Both the position numbers and the translations under genes were made by a program. Source: PALSA-911 sp963743035 (GTDB taxonomy: Bacteria; Pseudomonadota; Alphaproteobacteria; Acetobacterales; Acetobacteraceae). From it: a stretch of 64,000 nucleotides of DNA. How positions within the stretch are numbered: position 1 is the stretch's first letter; every line of letters begins with the position of its first letter. Location of the stretch: NCBI GenBank assembly GCA_963743035.1, contig CAVUOB010000004.1, positions 434,001-498,000 on the forward strand. The letters are read 5' to 3'. The notes below the pieces were generated by a model. It was not told the DNA's origin and did not search any database. It saw only the letters and a list, made by a program, of their open reading frames with translations. Positions 42,286 through 50,274 of the stretch are shown here, piece by piece.

Positions 42286-44424
42286 ATGCTGTCACAACCC
42301 AGACGCCTCGCCGTGTTCCCCGAGGGCCCGCCTTTGCTGCAGGTGGTCATCGACACCGAACTCGAGTTCGACTGGACCAAGCCATTCGCGCGCGACAGCG
42401 TCTCGGTGTCCTCGATGGACATGCAGTACCTGGCTCAGGACATCCTGATGGGCTATGGCATCAAACCCACCTATGTCATTGATTATCCTATTGCCACGCA
42501 GCCATCATCCATCGCGGTGCTGCGGTCTTTCCTGGCCAAGGACAGCTGCCTGATCGGCAGCCATCTGCACTCCTGGGTGAACCCGCCCTTCGACGAGCAG
42601 ATCACGCTGTTCAATTCCTACGCGGGCAACCTCGATCCGACGCTGGAGCGGCGCAAGCTGGAATGCCTGTCCACCGCCATCGAGGAGGCTTTCGGGCTGC
42701 GCCCGACCATCTACAAGGCCGGGCGCTACGGGATCGGCCCCAGCACGCCCGACACGCTGCAGGCGCTCGGCTACGAGATCGACATGAGCGTGGTGCCGTA
42801 CACCGATTTCGGCCGCGATGGCGGGCCGGATTTTCGCGCCTATCCGGATCGGCCCTATTGGTTCGGCGATAGGGAACAGCTGCTGGAGATTCCGATGACG
42901 CGCGGCTTCTCCGGGCTGACCGCGCCCTTCGGCCCGAGATTGTTCTCCGCGGTCGACACCGGCTTCGGCCACGCGATCCATCTGGGCGCCATCCTGTCGC
43001 GAACCGGGCTGCTGGAGCGCGCCACCCTGACGCCCGAGGGGATCGGCACCGCATCGCACCGGCGCCTGGTGCGCGCGATGCTGGAGCGCGGGCACCGGGT
43101 GTTCACGATGACCTTCCACAGCCCTTCGCTGGCCCCGGGCCATACGCCCTATGTGCGGACCGCGAGCGACCTGCAGCAATTCCTCGACAAGATACGCTAC
43201 GTGCTCGATTTTTTCTTCGGCAAGCTCGGCGGTCAGCCGACGACCCCGCCGGAGGTCCGCCAGCTGGCGCTGGGCACGCGGGATGAGTTCGGGGCTGAAT
43301 GCGGGACTGAATGCGACACGGGGCGCGGCGGCGTTCCGGAAGGGAGGGAACAGCCAATGTCAACCGGTCCGGCAATCGCGGCCGCCAGCGCGTGGCGGAT
43401 CGTCACCGTGGCGGGCAACGGCACAAGGGGCCATGCCGGCGATGGCGGCCCGGCGAATGCCGCCAGCCTCGACAACCCGTTCGACATCGCCTTCGATCCC
43501 GCCGGGCGCCTGGTGTTCTCCGACACCTTCAACCACTGCCTGAGGCGGGTGGACCTGCGGACCGGGCTGATCAGCACGATCGCCGGCACCGGGCAGGCCG
43601 GCTACGCCGGCGATGGCGGCCCGGCCATCGCGGCGCGGTTCAACGAGCCGTACGGCGTGGCGATCGACCGCGCCGGCAACATCTACACCGCCGACCGGCT
43701 GAACCGGGTCGTGCGGCGGATCGACGGGGCCAGTGGCATCGTCACCACCCTGGCCGGAACCGGCGCGGCCGATACCAGCGGCGCCGAAGGCCCGGCCGCG
43801 CGGACCGGACTGGCCGAGCCGAACGGCCTGGCGCTGTCGCCCGATCAGCGCCTGCTGTACATCGCCGATGTCGCCGATCACCGGATCCGCGTCGTCGATC
43901 TCGCCAGCGGCGCGATGACCACTTTCGCCGGCACCGGCGAGGGCGCGCATGCCGGCGATGGCGGGCCGGCGAGGCAGGCGGCGATCTTCGGCGCCCGCGC
44001 GGTGGCGGTGGCGGCCGGCGGGAGCGTGTTCGTTCTGGAGCGCCAGGGCAGCACGCTGCGCCGGGTCGATCCCGCGACCGGGATCATCACGACCATCGCC
44101 GGCACGGGAGCGCGCGGCTATGGCGGCGATGGCGGCCCGGCGGGCCAGGCGGTGTTCGACCGGCCGAAGGAGCTGGCGCTGACGCCGGACGGCGATTTGC
44201 TGGTGGTGGACACGGAAAACCACGCCATCCGGCTGGTGGACCGCGCCGCCGACCGGGTAAGCACCGTCTCCGGCAACGGCACCGCCGGTTATGGCGGCGA
44301 GGATTTTCCGGCGCTGTCCGCCTGCCTCGCCCGCCCGCATGGCGCGGCTGTGGGACCGGACGGGACGATCTACATCGCCAATTCGGAGAACCACCGGCTG
44401 CGCAGGCTCATCCCCCTCGGCTGA
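42286..44424 (+). CDS. Polysaccharide-deacetylase-like domain fused to an NHL beta-propeller
   Basis: 712 residues from ATG 42286; an earlier ATG at 42190 would add 32 unconserved residues. Residues ~15-335 resemble WalW-type polysaccharide deacetylase-like proteins: LLQVVIDTELEFDWTKPF (acidic pair), LIGSHLHSWVNPPF (His motif), and FTMTFHSPSLAPGHTPY. From ~370, repeats each containing a G-x-GDGGPA block (about five) form an NHL propeller. An internal in-frame ATG at 43357 has a strong GGGAGGGAACAGCC ribosome site, so the propeller may also be made alone. No signal peptide is evident at the N-terminus. Likely role: exopolysaccharide modification; unproven. Confidence 0.8.
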   Translation: MLSQPRRLAVFPEGPPLLQVVIDTELEFDWTKPFARDSVSVSSMDMQYLAQDILMGYGIKPTYVIDYPIATQPSSIAVLRSFLAKDSCLIGSHLHSWVNPPFDEQITLFNSYAGNLDPTLERRKLECLSTAIEEAFGLRPTIYKAGRYGIGPSTPDTLQALGYEIDMSVVPYTDFGRDGGPDFRAYPDRPYWFGDREQLLEIPMTRGFSGLTAPFGPRLFSAVDTGFGHAIHLGAILSRTGLLERATLTPEGIGTASHRRLVRAMLERGHRVFTMTFHSPSLAPGHTPYVRTASDLQQFLDKIRYVLDFFFGKLGGQPTTPPEVRQLALGTRDEFGAECGTECDTGRGGVPEGREQPMSTGPAIAAASAWRIVTVAGNGTRGHAGDGGPANAASLDNPFDIAFDPAGRLVFSDTFNHCLRRVDLRTGLISTIAGTGQAGYAGDGGPAIAARFNEPYGVAIDRAGNIYTADRLNRVVRRIDGASGIVTTLAGTGAADTSGAEGPAARTGLAEPNGLALSPDQRLLYIADVADHRIRVVDLASGAMTTFAGTGEGAHAGDGGPARQAAIFGARAVAVAAGGSVFVLERQGSTLRRVDPATGIITTIAGTGARGYGGDGGPAGQAVFDRPKELALTPDGDLLVVDTENHAIRLVDRAADRVSTVSGNGTAGYGGEDFPALSACLARPHGAAVGPDGTIYIANSENHRLRRLIPLG

Positions 44425-44426
44425 CG

Positions 44427-44496
44427 TCAGACATCCACCACGTAGTCGTTCTCGACGCTGACCTGCACGGTATCGGCCACGTTCGGGCGCTGGACC
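44427..44496 (-). pseudogene. Remnant of the 3' end of the Rieske gene
   Basis: About 66 bases match the 3' end of the intact Rieske gene (from 45647), with a three-base deletion and a handful of substitutions. On the minus strand it reads VADTVQVSVENDYVVDV then stop, against VAETVQVSVENDYVVVDV in the intact gene. The rest of the gene is missing. The methyltransferase gene lies between the remnant and the intact copy. Confidence 0.92.
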
Positions 44497-44583
44497 GTTC
44501 GACGCCCCGCCCGCCCGAATAGGGTCCGCTTCCAGGGGGGCGGTTAACCAGGCCGCGTGGAACGGAGAGGATCGTCGGGTTGG

Positions 44584-45471
44584 TCACTTCCAACCTATCA
44601 TGGTCACGCCGGCGATATTTCTGATGGCCCCGATGCTGAGAAGCCTGCGTTGCAATTTGCGCGGCAGACGAAGCAGAACTCGCTCGGCAAATCCGACAGG
44701 AGCGACAGGTACCGAAAGCTTCATTCCCTTGATGCTGATCTGGGCCGTGACAGACCGGAAGCCTGTTTCCCGAAACATCGCCGCAAGGGAATTGTGATTA
44801 TATTCACGCAAATGAAAGCCAAACGGCTCGAAATCAAAATAGCAGGATATATCGTGCGGTCCTGTGATCTTGTTTGGCGTTGAACAGATATATACGCCGT
44901 CGGGCTTCAATATTCTCCAGATTTCAAGCAGTTGTTTCTTGGCGTCTTCTGGATGTAGATGCTCCATCAGCTGGTTCGAATACACGACATCCGCACTGCC
45001 GGCTTCCACCCCGATGTCCGTTCCATTTGTCTGGATGAAGCGGCAGTTCTTCGGGAATGCAGCTGCATCGATCAATGCGGATGTTACATCCACCCCGAAT
45101 GCCGCGTGCACATAGGGCGCAATCCCCTGGGTGACGGCCGCGTCACCGCACCCGATCTCCACGAAAGTGGAGTTGACAGACAAATACGAACGCAGAAATG
45201 CGATCTGCTTCTCCGCATCCCCGCGCCGCTTTGTTGGATCGATCTTATGCTGAGGGTGATCCGGCAGGCGGGCGAACAATTCCGAGTAAAGTTCAGAATA
45301 TAATGAGCTTCGTTCGCCCAATCGTGAAGATCGAAGCCGCGCCGCCAGTTCGCGCTCAACTCGATAATGCGCGAGCAACCGCGCCGGCGAACGCGTCTCG
45401 TTGTTCAAAATCCTCAGCCGCTCCATGTCAGGCCGGAAAGCCGGATTAGCGCTCACGGGTATCTTTTCCAA
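44584..45471 (-). CDS. Class I SAM-dependent methyltransferase
   Basis: 295 residues. Motif I is FVEIGCGDAAVTQGIAPY (about residues 103-120), with the acidic end of strand 2 in AAFGVDVTSA. VVYSNQLMEHLHPEDAKKQL and WRILKPDGVYICSTPNKITG are the post-I motifs of the Methyltransf_11/UbiE-like group. Composition is clearly less GC-biased than its surroundings. It sits between the intact Rieske gene and the remnant of that gene's 3' end, suggesting it arrived by insertion. Methyl acceptor unknown; sugar or lipid modification would fit the surface-polysaccharide genes nearby. Confidence 0.87.
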   Translation of the reverse strand: MEKIPVSANPAFRPDMERLRILNNETRSPARLLAHYRVERELAARLRSSRLGERSSLYSELYSELFARLPDHPQHKIDPTKRRGDAEKQIAFLRSYLSVNSTFVEIGCGDAAVTQGIAPYVHAAFGVDVTSALIDAAAFPKNCRFIQTNGTDIGVEAGSADVVYSNQLMEHLHPEDAKKQLLEIWRILKPDGVYICSTPNKITGPHDISCYFDFEPFGFHLREYNHNSLAAMFRETGFRSVTAQISIKGMKLSVPVAPVGFAERVLLRLPRKLQRRLLSIGAIRNIAGVTMIGWK

Positions 45472-45493
45472 CGATTATCGGAGACTGAACCGT

Positions 45494-45565
45494 ATGTTCT
45501 ACGGCTCCAGAAAGCGATATGGCCCTGACGATATCATCGCAATGGATAAAATCAAGGCAGCCTGA
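45494..45565 (+). other. Possible transposase fragment (23 codons)
   Basis: A tiny open frame reads MFYGSRKRYGPDDIIAMDKI then KAA and stop. The RKRYGPDDIIA segment resembles the first helix of IS3-type OrfA transposases (K/R-R-Y-x-P-E-E-I-V-A). It lies in the low-GC spacer beside the methyltransferase gene. The match is short and may be chance. Confidence 0.25.
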
Positions 45566-45646
45566 CCGGGCTCTCCGCCCGGCATAAACACACACGGGAA
45601 TCGGCAGATACCGCATGGAGATGCTGTGCCGGTCACCCATGCACCA

Positions 45647-46075
45647 CTACACATCCACCACCACGTAGTCGTTCTCGACGCTGACCTGCACGGTCTCGGC
45701 GACGTACGGGCCCTGGACCTTTTCGCCGGCGACCAGCGCGTCGCCATGCGCGACTTCCACCGGATAGGCCCGCACCTGGACGCGCGACGGCTCGCACCAG
45801 GATTGGCCGGTGCGGATGTCGAACTCCCAGCCATGCCAGGGACAGCGGATGATCTCGCCGCGGCGGGAATACGCGTATTTGCCCGGCTCGGTGGACTGCA
45901 CCAGCCCGGTCACCACGCCCTCGCACAGGCTGCCACCCTGGTGCGGGCAGCGGTTGAGCAGGCCGAAGAATTCGCCGTTCAGGTTGAACAGGACGATCGG
46001 CCGGCCACGGACGGTCACCAGCTTCTTCTCGCCGGGAGGGATGTCGCTGACTGCGGCGACGACGTGCTTGCTCAT
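45647..46075 (-). CDS. Rieske-type [2Fe-2S] ferredoxin
   Basis: 142 residues from ATG 46075. The two cluster motifs are NRCPHQGGSLCEG (Cys-x-His near residues 43-45) and IIRCPWHGWEFDIRTGQS (Cys-x2-His, with 16+ residues between), as in soluble Rieske ferredoxins that feed aromatic-ring oxygenases or nitrite-reductase-like enzymes. No oxygenase gene is adjacent. The 3' end is duplicated as a remnant at 44427-44496. It diverges from the ABC importer, with 192 bases between starts; CTGTATTTT is directly repeated in that spacer. Confidence 0.9.
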   Translation of the reverse strand: MSKHVVAAVSDIPPGEKKLVTVRGRPIVLFNLNGEFFGLLNRCPHQGGSLCEGVVTGLVQSTEPGKYAYSRRGEIIRCPWHGWEFDIRTGQSWCEPSRVQVRAYPVEVAHGDALVAGEKVQGPYVAETVQVSVENDYVVVDV

Positions 46076-46267
46076 GCGCGGTGGTCCGTTCCTGTATTTT
46101 CTGTATTTTCCCGGGGGGCCTGGCGGCCCGTGAACACGGCGGCATCCTAGCCCCAGCGGCGGCACGAAACGAGGGGCCGCCCTGCTTGACCGAAACCGGC
46201 GGCCAGACCATCGTCACCCATCAGCGCAAAGCCGGATCCAACCGGCGCCAGTTCCAGGGAAACGCCC

Positions 46268-47377
46268 ATGATCCGAATGACCGCCATCCGGACGTCGATC
46301 CTGCTTGCCGCGATGTTCACCGGGATATGCGCCTCCCCTGCCCTTCCGGGCGGCGCCAGGACCGCGGCGGCGGCCGAGGCCGCCGCCTGCGCTGCCCCGC
46401 GCCAGATGGATGGGTTCAGGACCTGTGCCGATGTGGCCAAGGCCGAGCAGGAAGGCGCGCTGGTGCTGTATTCGCCCGATCCGGAGGAAGGCTCGGCCAG
46501 GCTGCTGGAAGCCTTCCATCGCGAATTCCCGAAGATTACGACGAACTTCATCCGCCTGCAGACCGGCGCGCTGTACCAGAAGCTGCAGACCGAGCGGCGG
46601 GCGAACGTGTTCCTGGTGGACGTGCTGCAGCTCACCGATATCGGCTTTGTGCTCGATATGCAGAAGCGCAACGGCTACATGCGCTACGTCTCGCCGGAGA
46701 TGACCGGCTACAAGGCCGACTACAAGAGCACGCCGGAGGGCTACTGGACCTGGGCCTCGTTCATCATGGCCGGGATCGCCTACAACCCGAAGCTGGTGCC
46801 GCCCGACCAGGTGCCGAAATCCTGGAAGGATATGCTGAACCCGCGCTGGGCCGGCGTGGTCAGCACCAAGGGATCCACCTCCGGCCTGCAGCATGTCGCC
46901 TGGTACGAGCTGCGGCAGCTCTACGGCGATGACTATTGGAAGAAATTCACCGAGCTGAAGCCGCGCGGCTTCGACAGCTATGTGCAGCAATATGACCGGC
47001 TGATCAGCGGCCAGGACTCCGTCGCCCATACCGCGCAATATTCCGGCTATCTTCTGGCCAAGGCCAAGGGCGCGCCGATCGAGTTCGTGTTCCCCGAGGA
47101 AGGCATGGCCAACACGCCCGGCTTCATGGGCGTGGTCGCCGAGGCGCCGCACCCGAATGCCGCGCAGCTGTTCATGGACTGGTTCCTGTCGAAACATGGC
47201 CAGAAGATCTATGACGGCATCATGCTGCTGAACTCGCCGCGCGACGATGCCGACCCGCCGCCCGGCGGCAAGGCGGTGGGCGAGTTCAAGCTGCTGTATC
47301 CCAGCGACTGGCAGGTCTTCCTCGCCACGCACGGCCAGTTCGTCAAGGAATGGGATCGGATAACCGGCGTGCGCTGA
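46268..47377 (+). CDS. ABC importer substrate-binding protein, Fe(3+)/polyamine-type family
   Basis: 369 residues. A signal peptide (MIRMTAIRTSILLAAMFTGI, cleavage near residues 35-37) exports it to the periplasm. GALVLYSPDPEEGSARLLEA, FVLDMQKRNGYMRY, GIAYNPKLVP and WKDMLNPRWAGVV follow the pattern of the FbpA/AfuA-like family. The operon partners (a double-length permease, and an ATPase with a TOBE-like tail) fit Fe(3+), 2-aminoethylphosphonate or similar cargo. The ligand is not certain: the tyrosine pair of iron-binding members is not clearly visible. It is the first gene of a three-gene operon; 24 bases to the permease. Confidence 0.87.
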   Translation: MIRMTAIRTSILLAAMFTGICASPALPGGARTAAAAEAAACAAPRQMDGFRTCADVAKAEQEGALVLYSPDPEEGSARLLEAFHREFPKITTNFIRLQTGALYQKLQTERRANVFLVDVLQLTDIGFVLDMQKRNGYMRYVSPEMTGYKADYKSTPEGYWTWASFIMAGIAYNPKLVPPDQVPKSWKDMLNPRWAGVVSTKGSTSGLQHVAWYELRQLYGDDYWKKFTELKPRGFDSYVQQYDRLISGQDSVAHTAQYSGYLLAKAKGAPIEFVFPEEGMANTPGFMGVVAEAPHPNAAQLFMDWFLSKHGQKIYDGIMLLNSPRDDADPPPGGKAVGEFKLLYPSDWQVFLATHGQFVKEWDRITGVR

Positions 47378-47401
47378 GCGCCGCGCGATGAGGGCCGCCC
47401 C

Positions 47402-49102
47402 ATGAGGACTGCCACCAGACAGGTGCGCGCGCAGCTCGGCGTCGGCGGCCTGCTGATGCTGCTGGTGGTCGGGCTGTGCGGCGCGCTGGTGATCTACCCC
47501 GTCGTCTTCCTGGTCGCGGAATCGCTGAACACCGGCGAGCCCGGCGTGTTCCCGCCGGAGACGCTCAGCCTGAGCAACTTCGCCGGCATCGCCGACGATG
47601 TCGGCATCATCGCCAGCACCCTGCTGGTGGCGGGGCTGGCGACCGTGATGGCGGTGGCGATGGGCTTCGTGCTGGCCTGGATCCTGAGCCGCACCAACAT
47701 CGCCGGCCGGGCGCGGCTGGAACGGCTGATGGAGCTGCCGTACTACATGACGCCGCTGGTCGGCGCGATGGCCTGGGGCATCCTGGCCGGGCCGAAGACC
47801 GGATTGCTGAACCAGCTCTGGCACCTCGCCGGCGGCGGCGGCGACCTGTTCGACGTCTATTCGGCGCTGGGCATCGCCTGGGTGATGGCGCTGTTCGAAG
47901 GCACGGTGGCCTTCGTGATGATCTCGGCGGCGATGAAGTCGATGGACCCGGCGCTGGAGGAGAGCTCGCGCGTGCTCGGCGCCGGCAAGCTGCACACCAT
48001 GCTGCGCATCACCCTGCCGCTGGTGGCGCCGGGGGTGCTGAGTGCGGCGGTATTCGTGTTCGCGGAAATGCTGGGCGCCTTCGCCGCCGCCTTCGTGCTG
48101 GGCATTCCCGGCCGGTTCTACGTGGTGACCACGGCGATCTGGCAATCGACCCAGTCCTACCCGCCGGAATACGGCCGCGCCGCGGCGCTCGGCCTGTCGC
48201 TGTTCGCCGCCATGGTGGTGACGCTGACCATCGCCAAACTGATCATGCGCCGCGGCAGCCACGCCACCATCACCGGCAAGGCGTTCCGCCCGCGCCGGAT
48301 CGACGCCGGCTCGGCGCGCTGGCTGCTGCTGGCGATCGTGTGGGCCTATATCGCGCTGGCGGTGCTGCTGCCGGTGGGCGCGCTGCTGCTGACCTCGTTC
48401 CAGCGCTTCGCCACCGTGATCCTGCCGGACAGCATTTTTACCCTCGCGAACTACCAGACGGCCTTGAGCACCGGGACGTTGGGCCAGGCCTTCCTGAACA
48501 GCCTGATCCTGGGCCTTTCGGTCGCCAGCATCGGCGTTCCCGTGATCGGCGTGCTGACCTGGATCATCTACCGTTCCCGGCTGCCCGGCCGGGTGCTGGC
48601 CGAATACGTGGTGATGTTTCCCCAGGCGGTGCCGCGGCTGGTGTTCGGGCTCGGGCTGCTGTGGGCGTGGATCAACATCCCGGTGCCGATCTACGGCACG
48701 CTGTGGCTGCTCGGCATCGCGTATTTCACCGTGTTCCTGCCGCTCGGCCTGCGCACCCTGGCCGGGGTGGTGATGCAGGTGGATCGCAGCCTGGAGGAAT
48801 GCGCGCGGGTCTGCGGCGCGTCCTGGATGCACCAGATGCGCACCATCTCCCTGCCGCTGCTGCGCCCGGGACTGGCGGCGGCCTGGCTGCTGATCTTCAT
48901 CGCCTCCATCCGCGAGCTCGGCGCCTCCGTGTTCCTGATGGGGCCGCAATCCAAGGTGATTTCCCCGGCCATCATCAATGCCTGGCTGACCTCCAGCTCG
49001 GAGCTCTCGGCGGCGATGGCGATGGTGCTGACCGGAACGGTGTTCGCCGGCGTGGTCGTGCTGTTCCTGTTCGCGCGCAATTTTTCCCCCAACCAGGAAT
49101 GA
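47402..49102 (+). CDS. ABC importer permease with two fused membrane domains
   Basis: 566 residues with about twelve membrane helices in two similar halves. Each half has an EAA-type coupling loop: one around SSRVLGAGKLHTMLRITLPL, the other around CARVCGASWMHQMRTISLPL. Fusion of both halves in one chain is typical of FbpB/AfuB-type iron importers. It forms the inner-membrane channel fed by the upstream binding protein and driven by the downstream ATPase. Start at 47402. Confidence 0.9.
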   Translation: MRTATRQVRAQLGVGGLLMLLVVGLCGALVIYPVVFLVAESLNTGEPGVFPPETLSLSNFAGIADDVGIIASTLLVAGLATVMAVAMGFVLAWILSRTNIAGRARLERLMELPYYMTPLVGAMAWGILAGPKTGLLNQLWHLAGGGGDLFDVYSALGIAWVMALFEGTVAFVMISAAMKSMDPALEESSRVLGAGKLHTMLRITLPLVAPGVLSAAVFVFAEMLGAFAAAFVLGIPGRFYVVTTAIWQSTQSYPPEYGRAAALGLSLFAAMVVTLTIAKLIMRRGSHATITGKAFRPRRIDAGSARWLLLAIVWAYIALAVLLPVGALLLTSFQRFATVILPDSIFTLANYQTALSTGTLGQAFLNSLILGLSVASIGVPVIGVLTWIIYRSRLPGRVLAEYVVMFPQAVPRLVFGLGLLWAWINIPVPIYGTLWLLGIAYFTVFLPLGLRTLAGVVMQVDRSLEECARVCGASWMHQMRTISLPLLRPGLAAAWLLIFIASIRELGASVFLMGPQSKVISPAIINAWLTSSSELSAAMAMVLTGTVFAGVVVLFLFARNFSPNQE

Positions 49103-49126
49103 CCCTCCGGGCATGACCCACCAACC

Positions 49127-50245
49127 ATGACGAACCTTGGCGACGACCCGCGCATCGAGGTGACGGATCTGATCGTGCGCTACGGCGACGTGCTGGCGGT
49201 GGAGGGCGTCGGCTTCGCCATCCAGCCCGGCGAGCTGGTGACGCTGCTCGGTCCCTCCGGCTGCGGCAAGACCACGACCCTGCGCGCCATCGCCGGGCTG
49301 GAAGACCCGGCTTCCGGCACGATCCGGCTGAACGGGGCCACCGCCTATTCCGCCGCGGAACGCAAGAACCTGCCGGCCGAGAAGCGCGGATTGTCGATGG
49401 TGTTCCAGTCCTATGCGATCTGGCCGCATATGACGGTGGCGGAGAACGTCGCCTACGGGCTGCGGGTGCGCAAGCTGGCGCGGGCGGAGGTGGAGCAGAA
49501 TGTCCGCCGGGTGCTCGACCTCGTGCAGATGAATGCCTATGCGGATCGCCCGGCCTCCAAGCTGTCGGGCGGGCAGCAGCAGCGGATCGCGGTGGCGCGG
49601 GCGATCGCGTTTTCGCCGAACGTGCTGCTGTTCGACGAGCCGCTGTCGAACCTGGACGCCAAGCTGCGCGCGGAGATGCGGGTGGAATTGCGCGAGCTGC
49701 AGCGCCGGCTGGACATCACCGCGCTGTACGTGACGCATGACCAGGAGGAGGCGCTGGCGATCTCCGACCGGGTGGTCGTCATGAACCGGGGCCGGATCGA
49801 GCAGATCGGCGCGCCGGAGCAGGTCTATAACCGTCCGCGCAGCCGGTTCGTCGCCGATTTCGTCGGCGCCGCCAACCTGATCCCCGGCCGGTTGCGCGGC
49901 CCCGCCGGCGCCGACGGCATGGCGCTGTTCGAAACCGAGGGCGGCGTGACGCTGCGCGCTTTCGCCTGGCAGGAGGGGGCGCAACCCGACCGCGCCGAGC
50001 GCACCGTGGCGCTGCGTTCGGCCTATATCCGGCTGGAACCCGCGGACGCACCGGACATGGAGGATTCGAGCCTCAACATGTCATACGGCACGATCCACCG
50101 GCGCATGTTCCACGGCGATTTCATCCAGTACGTGGTGGACTGGCCGGCCGGCCAGCTGATCGTCCGCCGCCCGCCCACCGAGACGATGGCGGAGAACCAG
50201 AAAGTGCGCATCCGCTTCGCCGCCGAGCACTGCGTGCTACTGTAA
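49127..50245 (+). CDS. ABC importer ATP-binding protein
   Basis: 372 residues. Walker A is LLGPSGCGKTTTLR (~residues 40-53), the Q-loop is MVFQSYAIWPHM, the signature is LSGGQQQRIAVARAIAF, Walker B is VLLFDEPLSNLDAKLR, and the H-loop is YVTHDQEEALAI. The C-terminal ~120 residues form a TOBE-like domain (FVGAANLIPGRLRG and GDFIQYVVDWPAGQ). These features match the FbpC/PotA-type ATPases that power iron or polyamine import. Cytoplasmic, attached to the permease. It faces the PrsT gene, 30 bases away. Confidence 0.93.
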   Translation: MTNLGDDPRIEVTDLIVRYGDVLAVEGVGFAIQPGELVTLLGPSGCGKTTTLRAIAGLEDPASGTIRLNGATAYSAAERKNLPAEKRGLSMVFQSYAIWPHMTVAENVAYGLRVRKLARAEVEQNVRRVLDLVQMNAYADRPASKLSGGQQQRIAVARAIAFSPNVLLFDEPLSNLDAKLRAEMRVELRELQRRLDITALYVTHDQEEALAISDRVVVMNRGRIEQIGAPEQVYNRPRSRFVADFVGAANLIPGRLRGPAGADGMALFETEGGVTLRAFAWQEGAQPDRAERTVALRSAYIRLEPADAPDMEDSSLNMSYGTIHRRMFHGDFIQYVVDWPAGQLIVRRPPTETMAENQKVRIRFAAEHCVLL

Positions 50246-50274
50246 AGGGAAGGCGCCGCGCTCAGGAGCCCCCC

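Noticed and set aside
46214..49984. 1256-codon frame on the minus strand
   Set aside because: Antisense to the three ABC importer genes; composition (His, Arg, Gln-rich) is that of a shadow frame.
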